Source: Telopea speciosissima
Taxonomy: Eukaryota > Streptophyta > Magnoliopsida > Proteales > Proteaceae
Assembly: GCF_018873765.1 (NCBI RefSeq)
Contig: NC_057925.1
Coordinates: 2,000,927 to 2,064,926 of the forward strand
Reading direction: 5' to 3'
DNA: 64,000 nucleotides
Of this stretch, positions 36,901 through 48,900 are shown one piece after another. The notes under the pieces were generated by a model that saw only the letters and a program-made list of their open reading frames with translations, was not told where the DNA came from and made no database searches. The translations under genes were made by a program, and so were the position numbers. Position 1 is the first letter of the stretch. Each line of letters begins with the position of its first letter.

Positions 36901-39900
36901 GTATGTAACCCAACCCTAGACTTATTCCTAATAAAAGAAACCCAGTTTGGTGATAAATCTACATCAATTGACTTACTAAATCATGTTTATTCTGAATCAA
37001 AAAGTAAAATCTGAAGTTGAGTGCACTAGTTTTGACTCCTATTTTGGCTGATAGCCTCCTCCATATTTGGAGCCACCATCAAAAGTTATATTGATGAAGA
37101 AAAGAAGGCCCTCTATACTATCCTGGCCAAGCCAACCTATACAATAAATAAGCTTTTTCGTCTTATTGTTTGCCTCTCAGCACAATTGGTTTTAACTTTT
37201 CACATAGGGGTAAATGATGTAATTTCACATAAAATAGGTTTTAGTGCCTAAAATGATCAAAGATCCATGGGGTTAGAGGGTAGAGAGTGATTGATCATGA
37301 TGCTGTGCATGGTGCTTCTTGCTTGAGAAAGATTGAGTTATGCAGGCAGATCAGATTCTGGTAGTGGTGGTGTGGGTGGTTCCTCTTTGGTACCAACTAA
37401 GCGAAGGTATCATCATCAGTGGCATTGGAGAAAATGGTTTCTCTATCAATATTAACTGCAGAAGAAACCGCTAGGTCCCACGAAGGGGGCAGCTGAGAAT
37501 CGGTCTCTGTGGAATGCCTATGGAGATCATTTGTGGTTTGTAGATGGACGGTCATCAATTTCCCCAAAGTGAAAGCTAGGGCACTATGGAGCCATTACAT
37601 TGAGGTTAGTGGATATGACTATTCTCTTCTCATATACCCAAAAGGGGACTCTTAAACCCTTCCTGGTTATTTCTCCACCTACCTCCAAATCATGGATCCT
37701 AAGTGGGATTGTTTTGCTACTTATCAGGGCACCATTGTTAACCACTTCGACGAGGCCAAGTCCATTCAGAGGTACTCGTGGCATCGATTCTCAAGCAAGA
37801 AGCAATCTCCTGGTTGGTGTGACTTCACCCCTTCTTCCACAATTCTAGGTCCCAAAGTTGGTTTCCTCTTCAGTAAAGACTTTAACTTCAAACCAGGAGA
37901 GGTGATGAAGTGGTGAAACTTGAGGAGCGAGAGCTATCACAAAGTGAATGCTTTAGATACATGGGGTCAACCATTAACAAAGAGGGTGGTATAGAGGATG
38001 ATGTTTCCCACAAAATTAAAGTAGGATGGATGAAGTGGAGAGGTGCATCAGGAGTTTTATATGACAAACGCATGCCTATTAAGCTTAAAGGGAAATTCTA
38101 CAAGACAATAATAAGACCAGCGATGATATATGGGGCAGAATGTTGGGCTGTTAAGAAGAGTAATATAGATAAGATGAGTGTAGCGGAGATGAGGATGATG
38201 TTTCCCACAAAATTAAAGTAGGATGGATGAAGTGGAGAGGTACATCAGGAGTCTTATGTGACAAACACATGCCTATTAGGCTTATAGAGAAATTCTACAA
38301 GACAATAATATGACCAACGATGATATATGAGGCGGAATGTTGGGCCGTTAAGAAGAGTAAGATAGATAAGATGAGTGTAGCAGAGATGGGGATGTTGAGG
38401 AGGATGTGCGGCAAGACTAGGAGAGATAGAGTAAGGAATAATTGTATTAGAATTGAATGGGGAGTTGCACCAATCCAAGACAAGCTCCATGAGAGCCGTT
38501 TGAGGTGGTATGGTCATGTCCAACGGAGACCCATGGATGCATTAGTGAGGAAAAGTGACTAGATTCAGTTTGAAAGAGTTAAAAAAGGTAGAGGCAAGAC
38601 CTAAAATGACTATTGGAGAAGTTGTAAGAAAGGATATGCATGTGGTAGGGCTCGATCCTAGTATGACCGCGGATAGAGTTGTGTGGAGGACAAGGACCGG
38701 TGTAGCCGACCCCTTGTAGGTGGATGTTCCTGGGATGCTGTATTGACTATTGCTTATACTTTTTTCTTTAGTAATTTTATTATATCTATTTTATTTCCTT
38801 TTACTCCTTTTTTATTTTTATTTTTTTACTCCCTTCTACTTCTCTTATTTCTATTACTGTCATGGCCTCTCCGGATCCATGTAGCCGACCCCATTTAGTT
38901 GGGATATAGTTATGGTCGTCGTTTGTTCAAAGACTGTTCATCACTGTTGATCTCCTCATATTGAATGAATCCATTACCTTCACCCGTGATAATAATGAGT
39001 TACAGTCTTCTTCGTCATCGTCCTTGGTTGTCGTCACCGGTCTAGTTTTGGATGTATCGAGTGGGAAGCTCACTTGCAAGGTTCATAATTCAGTCTTTTT
39101 AAAAAGATGATCAAAATCCAGAAGAAAATGAGCGCTGTTTTCCTTGTTGGGGAATGTAATATTTGGATTAGCATCTCCCAGAGCTCTCTCAATGTGTCTG
39201 GAGAGGAAGGACATAGAGAAGTCTGTTGTTCCCAACTCAAGCTGCTTGTGTTTGTTCCAAATGTCGGTGTTAAACCAGAAACCTGCTTAACAGCATGCAC
39301 CAAGACTCGTATGGGCACTTTGCGGAGAATAATAGTGTGGACAACACCAATCTCGGCTGGAATCATTACATAAAGATGTCGGACTTTATTGGGTCAGAGT
39401 CAGGATTCCATGTTGATGATACTGATGTATTCAACAAATCATTCCATGCATAGTTCCAGGTTTCATAATTATCAAATGTTATACATCGTTCATTACTCAT
39501 CAAGACATCAAATATCTTAGATATATATGAAAAATTTAGGTGCTTAAACTAAAAGACGCTTTAAGGAGGATCAAAGTAGGCAAGACATCAGGCCCAGATG
39601 GGGTCCCAATAGAAGTGTGGAAGAGCTTAAGATTATGTGGTTTATCTTGGTTAACCAAGTTGTTTAATAAGATTATGAGCACAAGGAAAATGCTAGATGA
39701 ATGGAGGAGAAGCATCGTGCTTCCGATTTATAAAAATAAGGGTCATATTCAGAGTTGTAATAAAAGTATAAAACTAATGAGTCATACTATGGAAGTATAG
39801 GAGAGAGAGTTATTGAAACTCACCTGAGACAAGAAACTACTCTCACAGAGCAATAACTCTCTCTTGAGACAAGAAACTACTATCACAGAGAACCAATTTG

Positions 39901-42900
39901 GTTTTATGCCAGGAAGATCTATGACAGAATCTTACTTAGGAGATTCATGGAAAGATTGCAAGAAGGATCTCCATATGGTCTTTATTGACCTAGAAAAGTG
40001 TTTCAAGTAAATATGTGGACATAATTAAAGACATATATAATGGTGTGGTGACTAGTGTAAGAATTGTCGGGGGGTCAAGGATCGGCTTTAAGCCCTTATT
40101 CATTTGCTCTTATCATAAATGATTTAACCAGAGTCATTCAAGATCCGGTTCCTTGGTGTATGCTTTTTGTTGATGAGATTGTTTTGGTGGATGAGACAAA
40201 AGCAGGGATTAATGCCAAATTGGAGTTATGGAGATCAACCTTGGAATAAAAAGGTTTTAAGATAAGTGGAACAGAAACGGAGTATATGATATGCAACTTT
40301 AGTTACACTAGGACGGATAATGAGGTGGTGAAAATTGATAAGAGGGAGATTTTGCAAAGTGATTATTTTAGGTATTTGGGCTCAATTATAAATAAAGGTG
40401 ATATGAAGGATGATGTTTCACAGAGAATTAAAATAGGATGGATGAAATGGAGAGGTGCATTTGGAGTGTTCGGCGTATTCCTTTAAAACTTCAAAGGAAA
40501 ATTTTATAGGACAATCGTAAGACCAACTATGATGTATGGTGCAAAATGCTGGGTAGTTAAGAAGCATCTTATAGATAAAACTTAGTGTAGTTGAGATGAG
40601 GATGTTGGGATAGATGTATGGCAAAAGTAGGAAGGATTAAGTAAGGAAAGATCAAATTAGAGCTGATTTGGGAGTAGCTCCCGATACATGATAAGCTACG
40701 AGAAAGTCGTTTGAGGTGGCATGGCCATGTTTAATGGAGGCCTTTAGATGCTCTAGTATAGAGGAGTGATTTGATTCAAATTGAAGGAGCCAAGAGAGCT
40801 AGGGGTAGACATAAAAATGACTTTGGGAGAAGTGATGAGGAAAGACATGTAGAGCTTAGGCCTTGTATCAAATATGACCTCGAATAGAGCTGATTGGAGG
40901 GTAAGGATCAATTTAGCCGACCCCATTTAGTTGGGATAAGGCTGAGTTGTTGTTGTTGTATGCATGGGTCATTACAAAGAGTCAAAGATATGGGAGTCAA
41001 GAATACAAGCAAGTCATCCCTATGCGTCTATGCCCATCCTAGGTCCTAGTACCACATCGAGTTACGGCATGATCAAAATCGCTTGAATGTTGCTACTGCT
41101 GTCAAAGCAAGTTATCCTTCGATTATATCGCAAATGCTGGCCATGTCATTGTATTACAGAAGAAGCTCTCGAAGTCCTCCACAACTTTTTTTTTCCAAAA
41201 TTTTGTTGCAGGGAAATTCTTTTTCTAGAAATTTAAAAAATATTTTAAAACAGAAAATAAAACCGGGCTCTGTGAAGTCATATATCAGGTTACGGTGTGT
41301 AACATATAAAAAATTGAAGGCCAACCATCAAGTCTTTGCCCTATTTTTGCAAAAATTAATTTTTGGAAAAGTGATGTACCTTCAATTTTGAATCTGACAC
41401 AAATCTTCGTACAATGTAGTAAATCGTTGCTTCCAATTTGTTCCTATACTGCCCAACATGTTTCACACTGTTACGGGAGTGATTTGGCCAAAAATGACAA
41501 AAATCAGAGTTTTCCCAAGCTTTCCAGTTGAAACTAATGAAGTGAACGGAACGGGTCGAAAATTTGACCCATTTTGTTTGAAATATGGCATTTATCATTA
41601 AAGCAAATTAATGTTTTAGTCAAAATTTCACCGAAATGATAAATGATTCAAGTTAAGAGTATGGTGGCAATTTCATAATTTCTGATAAGCTCAGAACCCA
41701 TTTGGGTGAAGGACACATAAGTTAGGACTGAACCGTAGTCAAAATTGAACAAAAAGGAGTATTCTGGTAATTAGATTGGCCTTGGGATTAAAATAGAAAT
41801 AACATTAACAAATAGGGCTATTTGGTAAATCAGGAAGAAGCAGCCCTTAACCGTAACTAATAAACCTAGGTTGTCCTCAACCTTCTGATCAAACACAACT
41901 AGTGGTAACCTCTATGAGTTCAAATGAGGGATCTCTATCATAAGAGGTCCAATTGTCCTGAAATTTTAGGTACCGAATCGCAACACCTAGTCCTGTTTAA
42001 TCCAACAAAAATCAATCCCAGAAATCAACTAAAGAATTAGAGGGATAGTTCTGAAATCAGATCTGGCAAAAGGGAAGAACCAGATCAGAAGTTCGATTTG
42101 GAACTTCCAGTCCAGGCAGCCTTTTGGTCTCAAGACTTTGCAACCTGAGTCCATCTAGGTTAGGGAAGTAAATCCTCAATCTCAGTAAGAAAGATTCAAG
42201 TATGAGGGAGATTGAACTCAAACTCTAGGGGCTGAAGTATCATCCAGAAACAGAGCACGATGAACAGAATTCTTAAGAGCTGAAACAGAAAAGAGAAAAT
42301 TCAAGGAGAAGGATGGATTGTGCCTAAGATGTTAAATAAGATGGGAGGAAGAACAGAATAAGGAGGAAGAAGAGGATAGAGACCAACTTGGTCACATGCA
42401 GCTCCATAGCTGTGCGGCAAACTCAACTTGATTTTCATTCTAATTTTCCTTTTTGAAAAGGCAACTAACTACATGCATATCTAGAATTAAAAAGGCAACT
42501 ACCCAAACTCCATACTGAACAATTCAGACTCCTACACCTCTATCGTGGCTAACTCTTTAATAAAATAAAAATAAATTTCAAATTACAAGAATAACCTAAA
42601 CAAATAAATAAATCCTACTAGATCGAAACCATATTTGGACCCTGTTTGTCTCAGTCTGGGCTTCCAAACAGGATTGTGCCTGTCCAAAAATATATTACTG
42701 CATCAAGTAGCTTCTCGAAAAATGGAGGGTTGCTTGGAAGGAGGAGCGACAGAGCCAGGAAGTCTGATGGACATCTGGGTAAGTTCACTTTGAGGATTTT
42801 CAATGTCACGAAGTTGAAGGCTCTCCATTAGCACATCTGAAACATTGTAGTTGCAGCGGTGTTGACATCGGATAAGGAGGTGGAAGATGAGGAGGAAGGG

Positions 42901-45900
42901 TAAACACGAAGGGTTGATCTTCAGCAATTGCAAATGAGAAGTCACATAACTAACCTTGTTTGGTTTTTAAGATGGAATCTGACTTTTTGGGAAGGGTCCC
43001 AAACTTCCAAGTCCAATTACAAAACTGTCCCCATCTTAAAACATTGTACTATCTTATAGGCTGGGGAGAAAAAATGGTTACAAAATCTGTTGTAACCAGC
43101 TCGGTTACAAAGAGATTCCACCCCCACCCCCCCAAAAAAAAAAAAGAAGAAAAAAAAAGGAAGGAAACTTCACGAGTTTTTTCTGATTTAGGCATCTATT
43201 GAATGGAAGTTATGTATGGCATGAAAATGTATATATACTCCCGGAAAGATGCTTTGCTGTTATTCTTCATACGTTCTGAGAATATGATCCAATACACATA
43301 TATGGTTTGAGGACCCCCTGCTTGGTTTGGTAATGTTGGCATCCGTGAGAATGACAAGTTCAATAAGGAACCGAAGATGCATTAGAACAAGCCTCCACAA
43401 GGAGATGAGAGCTTCCAGGAGCATCTCTTACCTGAGGCAAATTGACCAATGCTCTTTAAAATTTCGTTCCAAGTTTGAACGATCATAATCATATGTTTTT
43501 GAAGTCTGGGAGTGTGTATCCATTATCAGCACAAAAATAGAAAATATATGAAATGGACAGTAATATATGTATGAACATGTGTCTATACTCCCCTGATCAC
43601 TGGGCTTTTCCTACTCATGATTGCATTGAAAGTGGGATTTACTGTTAAAAATAAAATGAGATAGTGTCTGAATGCTATGGCAGAGCCAATAATGCAGTTA
43701 AAGTTGCATCAACCGTAAGGAATTCTTCATTAAATGTTGAAGAACTTATACCAGGAACTTGGTAGTGTATATATTTCACTACAAAAAGATGAGGGGGCAA
43801 GCAGGATTGAAAACTTTGATAATGTTCATGAAAACTAGTTCCAATTCAAAAGGAAAAAACTGGTTGGTGGTCGAAGTATTATGAAGTGAAGATTATGGTG
43901 TGTGCTGTCTGACATTGTTTATGGAAAATCATATTCACAGATTTGTACTATGGAAATATCATCCATAATTTTTTTAACTACTTACAATCTGCTTTTACTA
44001 TTCTGAAACATCCAGTATTTCTGTTCAATTTTCTCTCACCCCCCCCCCCCCCCACCCAACCTCAAAACAAGTAGGCAAGGAGCTCGTACTTTGGTACAAT
44101 TACATTGTAAATAATGTTTTCCCCCCCTCTCTCTCTTCATTTTTTATTTTTTTCATCCTTCAATGGTGAAACAGGAATGGGTGGTTACAAAGCTTGGTAA
44201 AAGTTCAAAAGCCTTGAAGTCCAATGCAATGGCTGCTATTGATTGTGAGATGGTTCTTTGTGAAGATGGTACAGAAGCCGTAGTGAAAGTATGTCTTGTG
44301 GATCACAATTTGGAGGTATGTTCTTTCTGGCATTTAAATATTTAATTAACTGCTTTGATGATTTTGGGTAACCTTTGTTCAGGTCTATTGTAGGGACCAA
44401 TTATATCACTTCTTTTTAAATTGGTGCCTTAATAATAATAAAGCTATCCCTAATGAATGAGAGTTTTCCATGCATTTGCTTTTTGTTTTCTTGGTATCAG
44501 AGCCACTATCGTGACTCTTAAATATTCTTGGGGAATGTTTCAGGTCAAACTTAATGAACTTGTTAACCCAAATAAAGCTGTTGCCGATTATAGAACTCAT
44601 ATTACTGGAATCTCTGCGAAGGATTTGCGCAGAATTAATTGTTCATTGGCAGATGTACAGGTGACATGGCATTGTTGTTGAAGTTTCTCGAGTCTTATAT
44701 TCTTTTTTTTCTTGCTCTGACCAGATATGGGTTATTATGTAGGAATCATTGAAGAAGCTACTGTCATGTGGGACCATTTTAGTTGGCCATAGTTTGAATA
44801 ATGATCTACGTGGTATATTCCCTGGACTGTGCTCAAATTTATTAATTCTTTTTCTACTAATATGAGTTTCTTAGACGACTTTGATTATTAGACTTTTTTT
44901 TTGCTATCCCAATTTCTTCCTTAGTCTCTACTACTAGCACTTTTACTTTTTGGCTTTCTGTGTTACAGCATTAAAGTTGGATCATGCAAGAATAATTGAT
45001 ACATCTTTTATCTTTGAAGTTCTGGATGGACCCAGAAATCCTTCTTTGAAAGATTTGTGTAAGGCAAGTTTCCGAGACATTGTTTACGGCAACATTTCAC
45101 TTCTCGTAAATTTTTAACCAATTAACAGATCTGCTGAGCTATAACCAAAATTTTTTGAACTTTGATTAACAAGCTGGTGATTCCATATTTAATTGGTGCC
45201 TTATATTTCCTTCCATGATAAGCTGAGTACCACTTATATTACATTTGAATCGACTGATTTGTATTTTTAAATTTTTTTTTTGGGTTTATCCTATCTAACT
45301 GCCCAATGGGACTTTAACTACACTACAAGAGAATTTTTAACCACTAAAGGAGGGGGGGGGGGGGAGGGAAAGGGTGCCTTATGGCACAAATTTGAAACAG
45401 GAGAGTCGATCCCTTGACCTCCTGGGGGCATGCACTCTACTGGCAAGCCACCAGCCAACTGACCAAGCAGCTGTTCACGATTGATTTGTATTTATATCAT
45501 GCATGCAGTTAACAGTTATTAATGATATAGTTTAGACAACTGTAATATCTCATCCTTCCCTAGAGTTTTACAGTGGCATCTTCGCCATCCTGTGAAATAA
45601 TAAGGCTATGTTTGGATGCCAAAAAAAGAAAAAAACATAATTAGACAAAAATCATGATGATGGAATGATTGATTATGTGTCTCTCTCTCTCCTCAAATTC
45701 TTTTTTTTTTTTTTTGGATTTTTTATTTTCTTTTCTTGGCTTCCAAACTTAGCCTTATAGAGTTCAAACTGTACGTACTCAATTTCAATTTAAAAAAGGG
45801 CATACCCAGTGCATGAGGCTCCTGCCACTGTGGGGTCTGAGGAGGGTCATAATGTACGCAGCCCTGCCCCCGCTTCATGGAGAGGCTGGTTCCTGACTCG

Positions 45901-48900
45901 AACACGGGACCAATTTGGTCACAATGGAGCAACCTTACCGTTGCACCAAGTTCCACACTCAGATGTCTAAGTACAATGAAGGGAAGAATTAAAGATCAAA
46001 AACAACTCTAATACTTAACACAAAACAACTCTAAGACTCAACGCAGAGAGGCTGTTTCCCGACTTGAACACGTGACCAACTTGGTCACAATGGAGCAACC
46101 TTTCCGTTGCACCAAGTTCCACCCTCAGATGTCCAAGTACAATGAAGGAAAGAATTAAAGACCAAAAACAACTCTATGACTTACAAAACAACTCTAAGAC
46201 TCGACTCACAGCGCAATAGGGACACACCGTCTGTTGTACTAAACACAGTGCATATCTTTACAGTACTTTCTGGGATGTTTTACCTTTCAGGGGTAATATA
46301 CATTCTCCCTTCCTCATCCAGATTTATGACAGAAAAAGAAGAGAGTAGAGCATAGTATACAACAACAAAGCCTAAAGGCCAACAATCTCATATGAGGACT
46401 TCATGACAGGAGATTCACCCATATAAAATAGTCTACCCACATGCCACACCACCCTTATCCTCCAAGAAATAAGAAAAATTCCCCACACAGCAAGAGCCCT
46501 GGCCCACATAATAAGATGTAAATAGCGCCAAAGTCCGCCAACATGAGACGGAAGCCAATGAATAACAACGGTTGAGCCTTGTTCAACCAAAATCCAAAGA
46601 TAGCTTCATACACTGAATAAATTGCCTTCAACTCTGCCTTAATAGAATCCCACTATGCCAATAGGGCCCAAAAAGGCTAACATTACCACCCCCTCATGGT
46701 TTCTCTACAAACCACTAGGCACCAACACCCGGCTTTGCATCTATTTTTTGAGCAAAAGTTCTCAATCATTGATAAAAAACGATATGCACACGGTTTCATT
46801 TACTTTCCTTTTTTTTGGGTGTTGGGGGGGGGGGGGACGTTTTCATCATAAATATTGATCTGAAAAAATAGATGTTGAAATCGATTGATTCCTTCAAGGT
46901 CACAACCATGCTACTCAAAAGAATGTTAATTTATTTAGATAAAATGTGTGGGTTCTTTTTCTTGGGGAGGAATTCCTTCAAGGGCACAACCACACTACTC
47001 AATTTCAATATCTTGGTAAAAAGTCATAATTATCCCATCTTGTATCTGATAACGACCATTGGTTTTGTTTTTTTGGGAAGGAATACCATTTGCATATTTC
47101 GATGATGAATTTGGTAGCTTTAGCTGTAGTCATTTGCATCTAACTTGGATTTCACTGTCACTTCTCTCACCGAAATCTTAACTCATCCTCCTTTCTCTAA
47201 TGGCACATATTTTCCCCAAGGATCCACTTCCAAGAGATAAAGAGCTCAGCATTTCATTTTTCATTTTCTGATGGAAAATATTTTAAGAATTCTATAAAAT
47301 CAGAAATTTGTAAAATTACTGATCTCGTGGCAAATTGAAGCAAAGAACCAAGATTATGGTGGGCAGATGAAAATCTGTATGGAAATTTCTTGATCTTCTT
47401 CTTCGCGGTGGACCCACATGAAAGGGAGAAGCTTATTATTCACAATTATTTTTGACTAAACAAAAGATGTCAACAAAAACAACAAACTCAGCCTTATCCC
47501 AACTTAATGGGGTCGGCAACATGGATCTAAACAAAGTGAAGTATGTAAAATTGCGGTCTAAACATACAAAGGAGAATGAAGAGAAGGGAAAAGAGGTATG
47601 TGAAAGAAAAAAGAAGATGAAAGATGAAAGTAAGAGGAAAGAGGCACAACCCAGTAAGTTAGGAGAATCTCAGCTAAATGGGATCTGCTCCATGGATCCT
47701 TGCCCTCCAATAGGCTCTATCCGAGGTCATACTTGATACAGGACCTAGACTATGCATGGGTTTTACAAATACAGATTGTCAAAAAATGTCATGGGTTCCA
47801 TCATGGTTTTTGGACGCAGCTTCTTCCTCTTCTTTAAGTAATTGGTGAAAAGAAGAAAAGGACAGAGAAGAATAATTTTGGACTGAGCTTCTTCTTCTTT
47901 TGTCTCTTCTTTAAGTAATTGGTGAAAAAGAAGAGGACAAATGAAAAGAATGAAAAAAAAAAAAAACTAGAGTAAGGTAATGAGCCATTAATGAATCAGT
48001 TCTTAGTTTATTACCAAGTTGTGTGAGTGTTTTAATGACTAACTATGTTGGTTGCTTAATTTTCTTTACCTTTAAATCTTTGACAGTCTGTGTTGGGCTA
48101 TGAACTTCGGAAGGAAGGTGCTCCACATAATTGTCTTGATGATGCACGTGCTGCGATGAAATTAGTTCTTGCCAAGATAGAGCATGGTTTTGATGATGCT
48201 ATAAAGTTACCCCGCAAAGATGTAAGTTGGAATTGAAATAGTTCTTATCTTTTGTTTAACCAATGACAGTCCTTGCTAATTCATATTGGCTCTTTGAAAT
48301 TATAGGTACCTGAATCTGAACAGGAAAAGCTGCTGCTTCACAGAATACCAGTTGATGTTTCTATACAAGAATTGCGGAACATATTTCCAGAGGAATTCAA
48401 AATAGAATTTCAGGTTGTGTATACCTTATGGATGGAAATCTTTTCTTTTGAAAATTCTAAACAAGGCATTACCATTTGAAAAATGCCACATGTGTGTCAC
48501 ATGCCTGGGTATTTGGACCCTGAAACGTGGGTGTTATCAAGACCTTCTACATCAAAAAGATACTATTACTCTCCAAGATTGAAAATTTTATTGACCACTA
48601 CCATTAATATTGTTGAGGGTTCGAAAGTGCAATTAGATGGCTAGAATAATCTTATCAGATCAGTTTTAACTTGTACGACCTGGGGAGCCCTTGGTGCAAG
48701 ATCTGCACTCACATACACACAGGCATGCAGATGCTAGGTTGCCCTGTTATTTGTAAATTCAAAATCTAACAAATTGATTTTTCATAGAAGTTCTGAGTGC
48801 AATGCTGAATTTTCTGCTGGCAGGCAAAAGGAAATGCTCGAGGACAAAAATACTCTGTATTTGCCATTTTTAAAGATCGACAGAAGGCAAATGAAGCATT

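Larger units (their letters stand above)
37330..39452 (+). pseudogene. TRAF-like/MATH-domain pseudogene split by a LINE
   Basis: Outside the LINE the plus strand reads [19 protein letters not shown], then [44 protein letters not shown](stop)[26 protein letters not shown]. After the LINE it continues with [50 protein letters not shown] and [15 protein letters not shown]. This follows, in order, two MATH domains of the plant TRAF-like protein family represented by Arabidopsis At2g25320 (identified from memory). At least two in-frame stops and several frameshifts make it non-functional. No introns were seen between the parts, so it may be a processed copy, but the parent's intron positions were not checked. 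It lies wholly in SDN intron 4 in sense orientation. Confidence 0.82.

Noticed and set aside
44039-44055. C-run as a structured element
   Set aside because: It is a simple homopolymer. Similar runs at 45352, 46826, 49197 and 63121 have no partner structure and may be sequencing-sensitive.
45897-45955. tRNA gene
   Set aside because: A and B boxes are present, but they continue into the Au SINE body and the cloverleaf is poor.
47452-47736. Lysine-rich plus-strand frame of 94 codons
   Set aside because: It lies over an antisense RTE LINE 3' end and has no start context or domain; its composition reflects the A/G-rich UTR.
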